A stretch of 52,743 nucleotides of DNA from UBA7985 sp965658725 (GCA_965658725.1 CBFHUI010000009.1:1-52743); one strand, 5' to 3'; positions 36,016-46,310 are shown, counted from the first letter of the stretch. Notes: generated by a model not told the origin, from the sequence alone. Program-made: numbers and translations.

Positions 36016-36774
36016 ATGGACGAGAGCGGTACAACCTCATCGAGGCGAAAAATGCTGGTGCGCTTGGGCGGGCTGAGCCTGCTGCCGCTTGCGCTCAGTG
36101 GATGCGACGCTGTCGAAGGCGGTAACTGGGATCCCTACGTCAGCTTCAGCCGGGATTTCAGCTCCAAAGATCTCGCCGCCGACCTGGCTGCGATCGACGC
36201 GCGCTTGGGTGATCCGATTATGCTGCGGGTGTTCAAGCAGGAGCGCGAGTTGGAAGCCTGGGTCCGGCCCGAAGGGAGCGAGAGCTTCCGCCTCTTCCGC
36301 GTTTTCCCGATCTGCTACTTCTCCGGCAAGCTCGGCCCGAAGGTAAAGCAGGGGGATATGCAGTCGCCCGAGGGCTTCTACTACGCCGTATCCCGCCACG
36401 TTCGGGCACAGTCGCAGTATCACCGCGCCATCGATTTCGGCTACCCCAACGCCTACGACCGCGCCCATGGCTACACCGGTTCGGAGCTGCTCATTCACGG
36501 CAACTGCATCTCCAGTGGGTGTTACGCGATGACAGACCCGCTGGTGGATCAGCTCTATCAGATGACCAAGGCGACAACCGACGTGGCGGGGCAGGGGTTT
36601 TGGATCCACGCCTTTCCCTTTCGAATGACGCAGAAAAACATGGACTTGCACAGTGAAAGCCCATGGCTGCCGTTCTGGAAGCAGCTCAAGCCCGGCTATG
36701 ACGCCTTTCAGCTGACGAAAATTCCCCCGACGATCACCGTCAAAGATCGCCACTACGTGGTGCAGAGCGCCTAG
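36016..36774 (+). CDS. L,D-transpeptidase family lipoprotein (YafK-like)
   Basis: A YkuD-fold protein expected to act on peptidoglycan cross-links or to attach/detach proteins from it. From the ATG at 36016 (GGAAAGGG upstream) it has 252 residues. It starts with a twin-Arg-containing leader (SRRKMLVRLGGLSLLPLALSGC) that ends in a lipobox, so it is probably a lipoprotein. The active-site block is LLIHGNCISSGCYAMTDP, with the conserved His and the Cys of SGC. The preceding KQGDMQSPEGFYYAV matches the YafK subgroup. It could instead start at 36052. Confidence 0.87.
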   Translation: MDESGTTSSRRKMLVRLGGLSLLPLALSGCDAVEGGNWDPYVSFSRDFSSKDLAADLAAIDARLGDPIMLRVFKQERELEAWVRPEGSESFRLFRVFPICYFSGKLGPKVKQGDMQSPEGFYYAVSRHVRAQSQYHRAIDFGYPNAYDRAHGYTGSELLIHGNCISSGCYAMTDPLVDQLYQMTKATTDVAGQGFWIHAFPFRMTQKNMDLHSESPWLPFWKQLKPGYDAFQLTKIPPTITVKDRHYVVQSA

Positions 36775-36837
36775 CTGAGCCACGCAAGCTCTGCGTTTTT
36801 GCATCCAGTGTGTGCAGGTATTGCAAGGCACTCGCGG

Positions 36838-36866
36838 TTGCGACCCTGCCTTTCGGTCACCAATTA
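36838..36866 (+). promoter_or_regulatory. Candidate groESL promoter
   Basis: TTGCGA at 36838-36843 and CAATTA at 36861-36866 are separated by 17 bp. The -10 box overlaps the left arm of the CIRCE operator, which fits HrcA repression. The -10 match is weak, so this is a suggestion. Confidence 0.4.
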
Positions 36867-36890
36867 GCACTCACAAGCGAGGAGTGCTAA
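36864..36890 (+). promoter_or_regulatory. CIRCE operator (HrcA site) of groESL
   Basis: A perfect consensus CIRCE element: TTAGCACTC, nine spacer bases, GAGTGCTAA. It lies 64 bp before the groES start. HrcA binding here represses groESL in unstressed cells; this is established for the element in alphaproteobacteria. hrcA itself is not in the window. Confidence 0.96.
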
Positions 36891-36954
36891 CACGCGCCCC
36901 GAGCGCCCGGTTTTCGGGATTCTATTCAACCTTCATTTGTATGGAGAGGGACTA

Positions 36955-37245
36955 ATGAAGTTTCGTCCACTGCATGACCGCGTACTGATCAAGCGCACCG
37001 ACAGCGAAGAGAAAACGGCTGGCGGTCTGATCATTCCAGACACCGCAAAAGAAAAGCCAATGGAAGGCGAAGTCGTCGCCGTTGGTGAAGGCGCCTACAA
37101 CGATGACGGCGACCGCATCAAGCCAGACCTGAAGGTCGGCGACAAAGTTCTGTTCGGCAAGTGGAACGGCACCGAAGTGAAAATCGACGGTGACGACCTG
37201 CTGATCATGAAGGAAAGCGAAATCATGGGTGTGCTCGAAGCATAA
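36955..37245 (+). CDS. groES: Co-chaperonin GroES
   Basis: The 10-kDa lid of the GroEL folding chamber. The 96-residue protein starts at the ATG at 36955, after GGAGAGGG. It shows the family's first segment KFRPLHDRVLIKR, then the mobile-loop region EEKTAGGLIIPDTAKEKP and the C-terminal strands GDKVLFGKWNGTEVKIDGDD. It is under the CIRCE element and is followed by groEL after 61 bp. Confidence 0.98.
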   Translation: MKFRPLHDRVLIKRTDSEEKTAGGLIIPDTAKEKPMEGEVVAVGEGAYNDDGDRIKPDLKVGDKVLFGKWNGTEVKIDGDDLLIMKESEIMGVLEA

Positions 37246-37306
37246 GGCTTCGCAGCTCTCTGATTTTTTTTACCTCTGAATTCGACTTGAGAAGGAGCCT
37301 CAACTG

Positions 37307-38950
37307 ATGGCTGCAAAAATCGTAAAGTTTGGCGGCGACGCACGGTCCAAGATGCTGACCGGCGTAAACACGCTCGCAGACGCTGTGAAAGTAACGCTCG
37401 GCCCAAAGGGTCGTAACGTCGTTCTCGACAAGGCGTTCGGCGCACCTCGCGTGACCAAGGACGGTGTATCCGTTGCCAAGGAAATTGAACTCGAAGACAA
37501 GTTCGAGAACATGGGCGCACAGATGCTGCGCGAAGTGGCGTCGAAGACCAACGACGTAGCCGGTGACGGCACCACGACCGCGACCGTTCTGGCGCAGGCG
37601 ATTGTCAACGAAGGCGCGAAGTCCGTTGCCGCTGGCATGAACCCAATGGACCTCAAGCGCGGTATCGACTCTGCTGTTTCGCAGGTTGTTGAGAAGCTGC
37701 ACTCCATGTCCAAGACCATCTCCACCAACGAAGAAGTGGCGCAGGTCGGCACGATCTCCGCAAACGGTGAAGCTGAAATCGGTCAGATGATCGCTGAAGC
37801 CATGCAGCGCGTCGGCAACAACGGCGTTATCACCGTTGAAGAAGCCAAGTCGCTGGAAACCGAACTGGACGTCGTAGAAGGCATGCAGTTCGACCGCGGT
37901 TACCTGTCCCCGTACTTCGTGACCAACACGGAAAAGATGATCACCGAATTCGATGATCCGCTGATCCTGATCCACGAAAAGAAGCTGTCTTCCCTGCAGC
38001 CGCTCGTCGGTATTCTGGAAGCTGTGATCCAGTCCTCCCGCCCGCTCGTCATCATCGCTGAAGACGTTGAAGGCGAAGCTCTGGCAACGCTGGTTGTGAA
38101 CAAGCTGCGCGGCGGCCTGAAGATCGCTGCTGTAAAGGCGCCTGGCTTTGGTGATCGTCGTAAGGCGATGCTGGAAGACCTCGCGATCCTGACCAACGGT
38201 ACCGTGATCTCTGAAGACGTGGGCATCAAGCTCGAGTCCGTGACCATCGACATGCTCGGCACCGCCAAGCGCGTTGTGATCAACAAGGAAGAGACCACCA
38301 TCGTTGACGGTGCTGGCGACAAGGAAGCGATCGAAGGCCGTTGTGCTCAGATCAACGCTCAGGTCGAAGTAACCACCTCTGACTACGACCGCGAAAAGCT
38401 GCAGGAGCGTCTTGCTAAGCTTTCCGGTGGTGTTGCTGTTCTGCGGGTCGGCGGTGCGACCGAGGTTGAAGTGAAGGAACGCAAGGACCGCGTTGAAGAT
38501 GCCATGAACGCAACCCGCGCTGCGGTTGAAGAAGGCATTCTGCCAGGCGGTGGTACGGCTCTGCTGTACGCGACCCAGGTGCTCGACGGCATGGAAGGCG
38601 AGAACTCCGACCAGACCGCAGGCATCGCGATTGTTCGCCGTGCGCTGCAAGCGCCGCTGCGTCAGATCGCTGCGAACGCTGGCGTCGAAGGCTCCATCAT
38701 CGTCGGCAAGCTGCTCGAAGGTGGGAACGAGACTCAGGGCTTCAACGCTCAGAAGGAAGAGTACTGCGACATGATCGCTACCGGTATCGTTGACCCGACC
38801 AAAGTTGTCCGTACCGCTCTGACCGATGCGTCCTCCGTGGCGTCCCTGCTGATCACCACCGAAGCGATGGTTTCCGACGCTCCGGTTAAGGATGGTGCCC
38901 CGGGCGGCATGCCGGGTGGCGGTATGCCAGACATGGGCGGCATGATGTAA
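37307..38950 (+). CDS. groEL: Chaperonin GroEL
   Basis: The 60-kDa chaperonin, an ATP-driven protein-folding cage. The 547-residue protein has the ATP-site blocks TLGPKGRNVVLDKAFG and VAGDGTTTATVLAQAIV, the central KAPGFGDRRKAMLEDLA and the signature AAVEEGILPGGGTALL. It ends in the flexible Gly-Met tail (PGGGMPDMGGMM). A GAGAAGGAG site precedes the ATG. Codon choice looks more biased than in the neighbours, as expected for a highly expressed gene. A strong terminator follows. Confidence 0.99.
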   Translation: MAAKIVKFGGDARSKMLTGVNTLADAVKVTLGPKGRNVVLDKAFGAPRVTKDGVSVAKEIELEDKFENMGAQMLREVASKTNDVAGDGTTTATVLAQAIVNEGAKSVAAGMNPMDLKRGIDSAVSQVVEKLHSMSKTISTNEEVAQVGTISANGEAEIGQMIAEAMQRVGNNGVITVEEAKSLETELDVVEGMQFDRGYLSPYFVTNTEKMITEFDDPLILIHEKKLSSLQPLVGILEAVIQSSRPLVIIAEDVEGEALATLVVNKLRGGLKIAAVKAPGFGDRRKAMLEDLAILTNGTVISEDVGIKLESVTIDMLGTAKRVVINKEETTIVDGAGDKEAIEGRCAQINAQVEVTTSDYDREKLQERLAKLSGGVAVLRVGGATEVEVKERKDRVEDAMNATRAAVEEGILPGGGTALLYATQVLDGMEGENSDQTAGIAIVRRALQAPLRQIAANAGVEGSIIVGKLLEGGNETQGFNAQKEEYCDMIATGIVDPTKVVRTALTDASSVASLLITTEAMVSDAPVKDGAPGGMPGGGMPDMGGMM

Positions 38951-38979
38951 TCAGCCGACCTCACAGGTCTAAAGAAAAT

Positions 38980-39011
38980 GGCGCTGCACCACCGGGTGCA
39001 GCGCCTTTTTT
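38980..39011 (+). terminator. Intrinsic terminator after groEL
   Basis: An 11-bp perfect stem (GGCGCTGCACC / GGTGCAGCGCC) with the loop ACCG, followed by six T, 29 bp after the groEL stop. Confidence 0.96.
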
Positions 39012-39026
39012 CTGTGCAGCGCGGCG

Positions 39027-39965
39027 TCACGGCAGGGTCGCCAAGCGCTCTTGGAGCAGGGTCCAGTAGCCTTTGACATCGACCTCGCGCAAGTAGTTGA
39101 CGTTCTTCACCCGGTCGGTCACGCCCCACCAGTCTGCGACGGTCATGCCGCGGGTCAGCTCCGACGCGGTTTCAATCTCGACGTTTATCAGCCGCCCGCC
39201 ATAGAGCTCGGGTTGGAGCAGGAAGGCGATGACGTTGGGGTCGTGCAAGGGGCCGCCTTGGGAGCCGTATTTCTCGACGTCAAAGCGTTCAAAGAAGTCC
39301 AGTAGGCCAGCGCTTGCCGGCCCTGTCTGGTTCGGCATGACGCGGAAGCTCTCGATGATGGCGTCGCTGGTTAGCGTCTGATGGGTGAGATCCAGCGGGA
39401 TCATTGTAATCGGCGCACCGCAATGCATGACCAGATCAGCGGCTTCGGGATCGACGTAGATGTTGAATTCTGCCGCCGGTGTGGTGTTGCCACCCTCGAA
39501 CAGACCGCCGCCCATGAGCACGATTTCCCGCAGCCGCTCACCTAAAGCGGGTTCGGCTTGCAGCGCGAGTCCGAGGTTCGTCAGCGGACCCAAGGCGCAC
39601 AGGGTTACGGTCTGCGGCGGGGCGTTCATCACGGTTTGGACGATAAAGTCCGCGCCGCTGCCCTCGGCCAGCGCCATGGTCGGTTCAGGCAGGTCGTAGC
39701 CGTCCAGTCCGGTTTTGCCGTGGACGTACTCGGCGGTGACCAGAGCGCGCGACAGCGGAGCGGGCGCGCCTGCGAACACGCGCACATCGCGTCTCCCTGC
39801 CAGCTCGCAAACCTTGAGCGCGTTTATCGTTGTTCGGGCCAGCGGCACGTTTCCTGCCACACAGGTAATACCCAGCACGTCCAACTCAGGCGAAGCGAGC
39901 GCCAGCAGTATGGCGAGTGCGTCGTCTTGCCCGGGATCGGTGTCGATGATGATGGGGCGCGTCAT
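39027..39965 (-). CDS. Nucleoside hydrolase (IUNH family)
   Basis: A ribonucleoside N-glycosidase that splits nucleosides into base and ribose. From the ATG at 39965 it has 312 residues. The Ca2+ and ribose site DTDPGQDDALA is at the N terminus. LCALGPLTNLGLAL, VLMGGGLFEGGNTTPAAEFNIYVDPEAA and, near the end, GPLHDPNVIAFLL supply the other conserved Asp and Asn. Base preference (purine, pyrimidine or both) cannot be told. It converges on groEL and shares the space with the groEL terminator. Confidence 0.93.
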   Translation of the reverse strand: MTRPIIIDTDPGQDDALAILLALASPELDVLGITCVAGNVPLARTTINALKVCELAGRRDVRVFAGAPAPLSRALVTAEYVHGKTGLDGYDLPEPTMALAEGSGADFIVQTVMNAPPQTVTLCALGPLTNLGLALQAEPALGERLREIVLMGGGLFEGGNTTPAAEFNIYVDPEAADLVMHCGAPITMIPLDLTHQTLTSDAIIESFRVMPNQTGPASAGLLDFFERFDVEKYGSQGGPLHDPNVIAFLLQPELYGGRLINVEIETASELTRGMTVADWWGVTDRVKNVNYLREVDVKGYWTLLQERLATLP

Positions 39966-40046
39966 GGGGCTTTCTCCGCTCAATTCTGGGCGGAGTGTTC
40001 CTGAATTCCCCGTAATGGTCCAGCGGTGGTCGCCGATGGCGAGCGT

Positions 40047-40547
40047 CTAAGGCTCGACGACGCTCAGCGAGTTGAAGCAGTTCTCGATCTTCGTGCCATC
40101 GTCCATCTTGCAGTTTGGCACGTCCACGACGTCAAAGGCGGCATAGCCTGCGCAGCCGCCGTCCAACCGCATCTGCACTTCAGCAAAGCGGACTTTTCCC
40201 GCTCGTGGGTTCTTGAAGCTCACTCGCCGCGTCTGGATGTACGCGCCGTTGATGTCGAGGAATTGCAGATCCGCCTGCACCTCCTTCAGGCTGACTTCAA
40301 ACCCGTTGTGCAGCCCGACAATCAGGGTGCACCGTTCTTCCGATGTCTCCGACTGCCGGTGCTGCTGCAGCTCCATCTCCAGCAAGCGGGAGAATGTGCG
40401 GTCCGGGTCCGTGGACCAAATGCCGTTGTCGTACAGGTAGACGCGCTCGCCCTCCGCCGTGAACGCAAGCTTTTGCGCTTGCGCTGAAAGGTTAGGGGCC
40501 AGCAGGGCAACAATAACTGAGAGCAAAGCGGCGAACTGACATTTCAT
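40047..40547 (-). CDS. Secreted protein of unknown function
   Basis: A 166-residue protein with a signal peptide (about MKCQFAALLSVIVALLAPNLSAQA) and no other membrane segment, so it should be periplasmic or exported. I do not recognise the mature domain. It is beta-rich with VYLYDNGIWS near the start, CTLIVGLHNGFEVSLKEVQADLQFLD in the middle and four Cys (one in CTLIV, GGCAGY, NCKMD, NCFN) that may pair. AAGGAG lies before the ATG at 40547. It diverges from lepA across about 160 bp. Confidence 0.72.
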   Translation of the reverse strand: MKCQFAALLSVIVALLAPNLSAQAQKLAFTAEGERVYLYDNGIWSTDPDRTFSRLLEMELQQHRQSETSEERCTLIVGLHNGFEVSLKEVQADLQFLDINGAYIQTRRVSFKNPRAGKVRFAEVQMRLDGGCAGYAAFDVVDVPNCKMDDGTKIENCFNSLSVVEP

Positions 40548-40708
40548 GGCGAGACTCCTTCGTGTTTTACAACCTAATAGAGTATTTCTCATTCAAATGC
40601 TATCGCTAAGCGTCAGCACGCTCGACTGGCCTGCCAAACGGTCGCCTTGACGTTCGAGGCGCGGCGTTGCACTTCCATTTCAAAGATTTAAGCAACCGAA
40701 ACAGGTCC

Positions 40709-42511
<1,803 letters not shown>

Positions 42512-42523
42512 GCTGGCGTTGCG

Positions 42524-42793
42524 CTAGTCGAAGGGGGTCGAGGCTCGACGGAATCGACCCCAATACATCAGCAGCGCGCCGATGATCAGCGCCGGGATCC
42601 ACGGCGGCGCGCTGGCCATTACAGCCGGCAGTGAAGCACCTGCACCAGGCCCGCCAATCAGGCTGACCACATCCCCAATCGACAGCAGCCGCGTCCACGA
42701 CCCGCCGAACACGGCAAGCATGCCCTCGATCGCCAGTTGCACCACCGCAATCGCGGCAAAAACGCTGCCCAAGGCCCACAGGATGAGTCGCAT
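42524..42793 (-). CDS. Small membrane protein of unknown function
   Basis: An 89-residue protein with an N-terminal hydrophobic helix (LILWALGSVFAAIAVVQLAI), a Gly/Ala-rich middle and a second helix (WIPALIIGALLMYWG), then a short basic end. I do not recognise a family. The ATG at 42793 has GGAG five bases upstream; an ATG eight codons earlier (42817) is possible. It converges on lepA with 12 bp between the stops. Confidence 0.65.
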   Translation of the reverse strand: MRLILWALGSVFAAIAVVQLAIEGMLAVFGGSWTRLLSIGDVVSLIGGPGAGASLPAVMASAPPWIPALIIGALLMYWGRFRRASTPFD

Positions 42794-42900
42794 AGTATCT
42801 CCGATTTGGTCACCCATAAGAGCTATACATCATTCACAGTGCTAAAACAGGTCTTCGCCATTGCGCGGGCGGCTCGAATTGCTTATCAAGCCGCGATCGC

Positions 42901-42990
42901 GGTGAGGTGGCCGAGTGGCTTAAGGCGCTCGCCTGGAACGCGGGTATAGGGGAAACTCTATCGTGGGTTCGAATCCCACCCTCACCGCCA
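42901..42990 (+). tRNA. tRNA-Ser(GGA)
   Basis: A 90-base tRNA with encoded CCA. The acceptor arm is GGTGAGG / CCTCACC with discriminator G. The anticodon loop CTGGAAC gives anticodon GGA (codon UCC). There is a long variable arm (TAGGGGAAACTCTA), as in class II tRNAs. The T arm is GTGGG-TTCGAAT-CCCAC. Confidence 0.97.
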
Positions 42991-43127
42991 TCCCCCCTCT
43001 TTTCTCATGCAATTCGTTCCCGCCCGCACGCGCCCCTTTGTGCTGTCCGCAGCCGTCAACGGGACAGGGTCGGGAAAGGGTGTTAGTTTGTTTGCCATAG
43101 GGTGAACCATCGAAGGGGGAGACGACG

Positions 43128-43322
43128 ATGGATGAGCGGACGCTTGAGCTGACCATTCTGATTTCGCTGGCCGTTGCAGCCTTTGTGCTGATGCGTTTTG
43201 TGTTTCGAGATCGACTCAACCAGTTTTACGCCAACAATCGCCGCGGCCGGCTGATTGCGGGGGTCGTGGCCGGTATCGTCGGGGTGATTGTTTATCAGCT
43301 GGTGCAATCGCTGGTTCGCTGA
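43128..43322 (+). CDS. Small two-helix membrane protein
   Basis: A 64-residue protein: a membrane helix (LTILISLAVAAFVLMRFV), a basic linker (NNRRGRL) and a second helix (IAGVVAGIVGVIVYQLV). A strong GGGGGAG site precedes the ATG, which supports it as a real gene. No function can be inferred. It is followed after 39 bp by the cupin gene. Confidence 0.65.
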   Translation: MDERTLELTILISLAVAAFVLMRFVFRDRLNQFYANNRRGRLIAGVVAGIVGVIVYQLVQSLVR

Positions 43323-43361
43323 CAAACTGCTCTCACGAACCAACCGCGACAGGAGAGCGCG

Positions 43362-43715
43362 ATGAAGCCGATCCGCCCGGATGACCGGCGCGTGGCCAAC
43401 ATCCACACGGCCCGCTTTGAACCCTATCTCAGCGACGGTGTGCCGGATGGTGAAGTGCTACAGCTGAACAGCGACAGGCCGCTGGGCACAGGCTTTCACG
43501 TCTACCGGATGGCGCCGGGTACCACGACACAGGCACACAGCCACGTCGGGCATGAGGAGTTTCTCATCCTCGATGGCGACCTGACCGATCACGACGGCAC
43601 CTGCTACGGCCCCGGTGATCTGGTCTGGCTGCGCAGTGGAACAGTGCACCACTCCACCACAGAGAACGGCTGTACCATCGCCGTTTACGCCGAAGACTTT
43701 GGCCCGGCGGATTGA
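43362..43715 (+). CDS. Cupin-domain protein
   Basis: A 117-residue single-domain cupin. Motif 1 is seen as AHSHVGHEEFLILDGDL (His residues and Glu as metal ligands) and motif 2 as YGPGDLVWLRSGTVHHS (His). The fold usually binds a metal and a small ligand; the ligand is unknown. ACAGGAG precedes the ATG. It is 7 bp from the GFA-family gene, so the two are probably co-transcribed. Confidence 0.85.
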   Translation: MKPIRPDDRRVANIHTARFEPYLSDGVPDGEVLQLNSDRPLGTGFHVYRMAPGTTTQAHSHVGHEEFLILDGDLTDHDGTCYGPGDLVWLRSGTVHHSTTENGCTIAVYAEDFGPAD

Positions 43716-43722
43716 GCGCACC

Positions 43723-44205
43723 ATGACAGGGCATCATCACGGCGGCTGCGCTTGTAAGCACCTCCGCTACCGACTGACAGCCGAGCCGATGTTTGTCCAC
43801 GTCTGCCACTGCAATCGCTGTCAGGCGCAGACCGGGACGGCCTTTGTTACTCAGGTGTTCATTGAGCGCGCGGCGCTGGAGTTGCTCAGCGGAACCCTGA
43901 TGGTGACGGATGAGGCGACGGAGGAGGACGGCGCGCGGACCGCGGGCCACCGCATGCACCGTTGCGCGACGTGTCTTGCTCCAATTTTCAGCGTCTATGG
44001 CGGCAACGATCTGCTCGCCGTGGTCAAGGGCGGGACGTTGGAAGACCTCGATGCCTTTCCGCCCGGCGCACACTTGTGGGTCGAGAACCGGGTGCCGTGG
44101 ATTACCCTGCCCGAGGACACTCCCTCATTTGCTCAGAATTATAGCCCGGCTGAGGTCTGGCCCAAGGCTGCACTGGCTCGGCGCAAAGCCATCGGATGGG
44201 GCTAG
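43723..44205 (+). CDS. GFA-family (CENP-V/glutathione-dependent formaldehyde-activating) zinc protein
   Basis: A 160-residue member of the GFA/CENP-V fold. Zinc-site Cys residues are CAC near the N terminus, CHCNRCQ and CATC in the middle. The N terminus is His-rich (MTGHHHGG). The family name comes from a debated formaldehyde-glutathione activity; most members have no proven reaction. The upstream frame extension overlaps the cupin gene and was rejected. Its stop overlaps the convergent stop of the porin-like gene. Confidence 0.87.
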   Translation: MTGHHHGGCACKHLRYRLTAEPMFVHVCHCNRCQAQTGTAFVTQVFIERAALELLSGTLMVTDEATEEDGARTAGHRMHRCATCLAPIFSVYGGNDLLAVVKGGTLEDLDAFPPGAHLWVENRVPWITLPEDTPSFAQNYSPAEVWPKAALARRKAIGWG

Positions 44206-45917
44206 AAGTCGAACTGCACGCCGATCGATCCGCCCTCGCTGGCACCGAGATAAGTACCGTAGAAGATCAGCGAGCCCAGCGGATAGTTGAACGAGACCGT
44301 CGGAAAGCCGTTGCGGTCCATGCCTGCTTCCATGCTGAGATCACCAACGTTGGTTGAGGCTTGAAAGGCGTAGTAGATGCCGTCCTTGCGGTGATCGCCT
44401 GTGCCTTCAGAAGCGAGTTCGATGTCCACTTGAAACTGCTCGACATCGATTGAGGCTGTCAGCCCCCAGTCGTTCTCCGAGTCTGTCGCCGCCATCAGAT
44501 CGAGGCGGCCTAAAGCGTAGCGCAGCCCCAGATCCCAATCCTCAATAACGTTGATCGCCTCGGTGAGGACACGCACGTCCACCGATGCCGAGAGCCCACC
44601 AAAGAAGTATGTCCCTCCAGTGAGAAACTCGATGTTATTGGGCGCTGCTCCCCTCGCAAGGTCTATCGCGACATAAGGCCGGATCCCCAGCGGCCCCGCG
44701 CCTTCGAGGATCGCCACCACGCCATTCGCTGAGATATTGGCCTCGTTCCCTGCGCCCCCGATGGCTGTGACTGTGCCGCCGTAGCTGCTGGTCTGTAGGA
44801 TGCCCCGACCGAAACCGCCTTCGATAAACACCGATGCCTGTCCCATGTTCACCAGCGGCTGCTTGTTCTGCAGGTAGTAGTCGGTCGCCGATCTGCGTAT
44901 CCCTTCCACGCAAACCGCACCGATGGCCATTTGGGTGGTCGAAGAGGCGAGCTTCACCTCCATGAAGGGACCGGCGTAGATTTCAGCGTTGGTGACCTCG
45001 ATGGGGTCGGTTGCGCCAAACTCTGTCTCACGCACCACCAGATAGCCGACCGTCCCGCGTGTTTCGCGCAGCGTTACAGAGACGGACGCGCTCGCGCTTG
45101 GACTGACCTGCCGCGTCTCTTGCAGGGTCTTGTTGGCGTAAAACGTCACGTTGATCGGAGCGCCCGTGGGTAAGCCTGCAGTCAGGCTTATGAAGTTGGG
45201 CTTGCCCGCGGGAATGCTGGCCTGGATCGTTGTGCCGGCTTGACCCACTTGCCCCGCCGTTACGCTGGCAAAGTTGGTGAAGGCCCCCACAAGCCGCCCG
45301 GCTGGCAAATAAGCTGGTGCCAAGCCCTCCGCGACGGACTTCACAGTACCGATGACTGCGCCGTTTGTGGTCCGGCGCTCGGCATCAATAAAGCCACCGG
45401 CGTACGTACCCCCCGTCGCAGTCTGATAGGCCCGCCCAGCGACCTTGCAAATGTTCGATGCTTGCAGTTGGTCTAGAGGCATCCGGTAATCAGTAACTGT
45501 CTTACCGAGCGACAGCCAATCAGAGTTGATCTTGACCGCAACCAGTTGTTCAGAGGCCAGCGCGCCTCCACCAGAAACGCTGCGCACGTTGACGATTTTG
45601 TCCGTATGTCCGGGAGCGGTGGCTTTGATCAGATGCTTGATGCCGGCTTCTGAGTAGTCGCCGACCCGAAGCGATTTCAAAGGTTGGGCAGAGACGCTGG
45701 CCGCGTACTGGATTCCACGGTCCGTTGTCCCGGCAACCTGCAGGTAAATTCCGATTTCATTGAAAGAATCGACAAGCTCGAAGCCGTTCGCAGCTTTGCC
45801 CAACCCGTAGGTCGCGCCCAGGTCGATAAAACCGCCCAAGGTGACGTCCACGGCCTGAGCAGAGCCGCACGACACCACCGCAACCAAGCAAGATCCTGTC
45901 ACCAGGAACTTCCGCAT
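44202..45917 (-). CDS. Porin-like outer-membrane protein with a large apparent insertion
   Basis: A 571-residue exported protein. It has a signal peptide (ending GSAQA), a first strand like alphaproteobacterial porins (VDVTLGGFIDLGATYG) and a C-terminal strand ending in Phe (GSIGVQFDF), the signal for the barrel-assembly machine. The last 200 residues alternate as beta-hairpins. Between about residues 80 and 340 the sequence does not look like a porin: it is Thr/Ser/Val-rich (QETRQVSPSASASVSVTLRE, FGATDPIEVTNAEIYAG) and may be an inserted extracellular beta-domain. The exact transport role is unknown. It is probably a single-gene unit. Confidence 0.7.
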   Translation of the reverse strand: MRKFLVTGSCLVAVVSCGSAQAVDVTLGGFIDLGATYGLGKAANGFELVDSFNEIGIYLQVAGTTDRGIQYAASVSAQPLKSLRVGDYSEAGIKHLIKATAPGHTDKIVNVRSVSGGGALASEQLVAVKINSDWLSLGKTVTDYRMPLDQLQASNICKVAGRAYQTATGGTYAGGFIDAERRTTNGAVIGTVKSVAEGLAPAYLPAGRLVGAFTNFASVTAGQVGQAGTTIQASIPAGKPNFISLTAGLPTGAPINVTFYANKTLQETRQVSPSASASVSVTLRETRGTVGYLVVRETEFGATDPIEVTNAEIYAGPFMEVKLASSTTQMAIGAVCVEGIRRSATDYYLQNKQPLVNMGQASVFIEGGFGRGILQTSSYGGTVTAIGGAGNEANISANGVVAILEGAGPLGIRPYVAIDLARGAAPNNIEFLTGGTYFFGGLSASVDVRVLTEAINVIEDWDLGLRYALGRLDLMAATDSENDWGLTASIDVEQFQVDIELASEGTGDHRKDGIYYAFQASTNVGDLSMEAGMDRNGFPTVSFNYPLGSLIFYGTYLGASEGGSIGVQFDF

Positions 45918-46122
45918 AAACTCATCTCCGAACCACCAACTTATCCCGTGAACGGGTGTCGGTTTGTTGGGAGAAGATTAGGTCTTCGCCGCGCTAGTGC
46001 GAATACATTTGCGTGCCATCGGGCGCTTTCTTCCCTTGAGGCTATCGTTCGGGTCTTTCGACTCTGATTCGACTCTGGCTTCCGTAGATTCGCACCGTTG
46101 TCACACTCGTAGACCGAGTATT

Positions 46123-46134
46123 TTATGCGCATAA
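46123..46134. promoter_or_regulatory. 12-bp perfect palindrome TTATGCGCATAA
   Basis: A perfect dyad lying about 175 bp before the first gene of the operon and about 205 bp before the porin-like gene. Its half-site TTATGC recurs in both arms of the hairpin at 46243-46310. It could be an operator for a dimeric regulator; that is inference. Confidence 0.35.
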
Positions 46135-46242
46135 TCGTACTTCGCGTGGGGTCATGCGACGAATCGGATAATCGATTGCCTGTTCACCTAAAGGCAGCGC
46201 AAAGCGATCTGGGATCAACAAAACTGGGGCTTGTAGCTTGAG

Positions 46243-46310
46243 ATTATGCCTTCCCATGTTGACCGACTGCCGGAGGCACGTGCATTTTTACAGCAACCGG
46301 GAGGCATAAT
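46243..46310 (+). promoter_or_regulatory. Predicted hairpin that buries the ribosome-binding site of the hydratase operon
   Basis: The arms 46243-46255 (ATTATGCCTTCCC) and 46299-46310 (GGGAGGCATAAT) pair over 12 bp with one bulged T and a 43-base loop. The right arm contains the whole GGGAGG ribosome-binding site and ends at the base before the ATG. If the transcript starts upstream of 46243, the message could fold so that ribosome entry is blocked. The loop contains a smaller TGCC-GGA-GGCA hairpin and a GCACGTGC palindrome. Confidence 0.5.

Larger units (their letters stand above)
45918..46310. other. 393-bp intergenic region before the split hydratase operon
   Basis: No gene is visible. 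It must hold the leftward promoter of the porin-like gene and the rightward promoter of the hydratase operon. It is lower in GC than its neighbours. Two structures stand out: a 12-bp palindrome at 46123-46134 and a long hairpin at 46243-46310, both listed separately. A TTGACC at 46259 has no convincing -10 box. Confidence 0.5.

Noticed and set aside
42901..43128. tRNA-Ser as an integration site for a genomic island
   Set aside because: No integrase, no repeat of the tRNA 3' end and no other mobile-element gene was seen downstream in the window.
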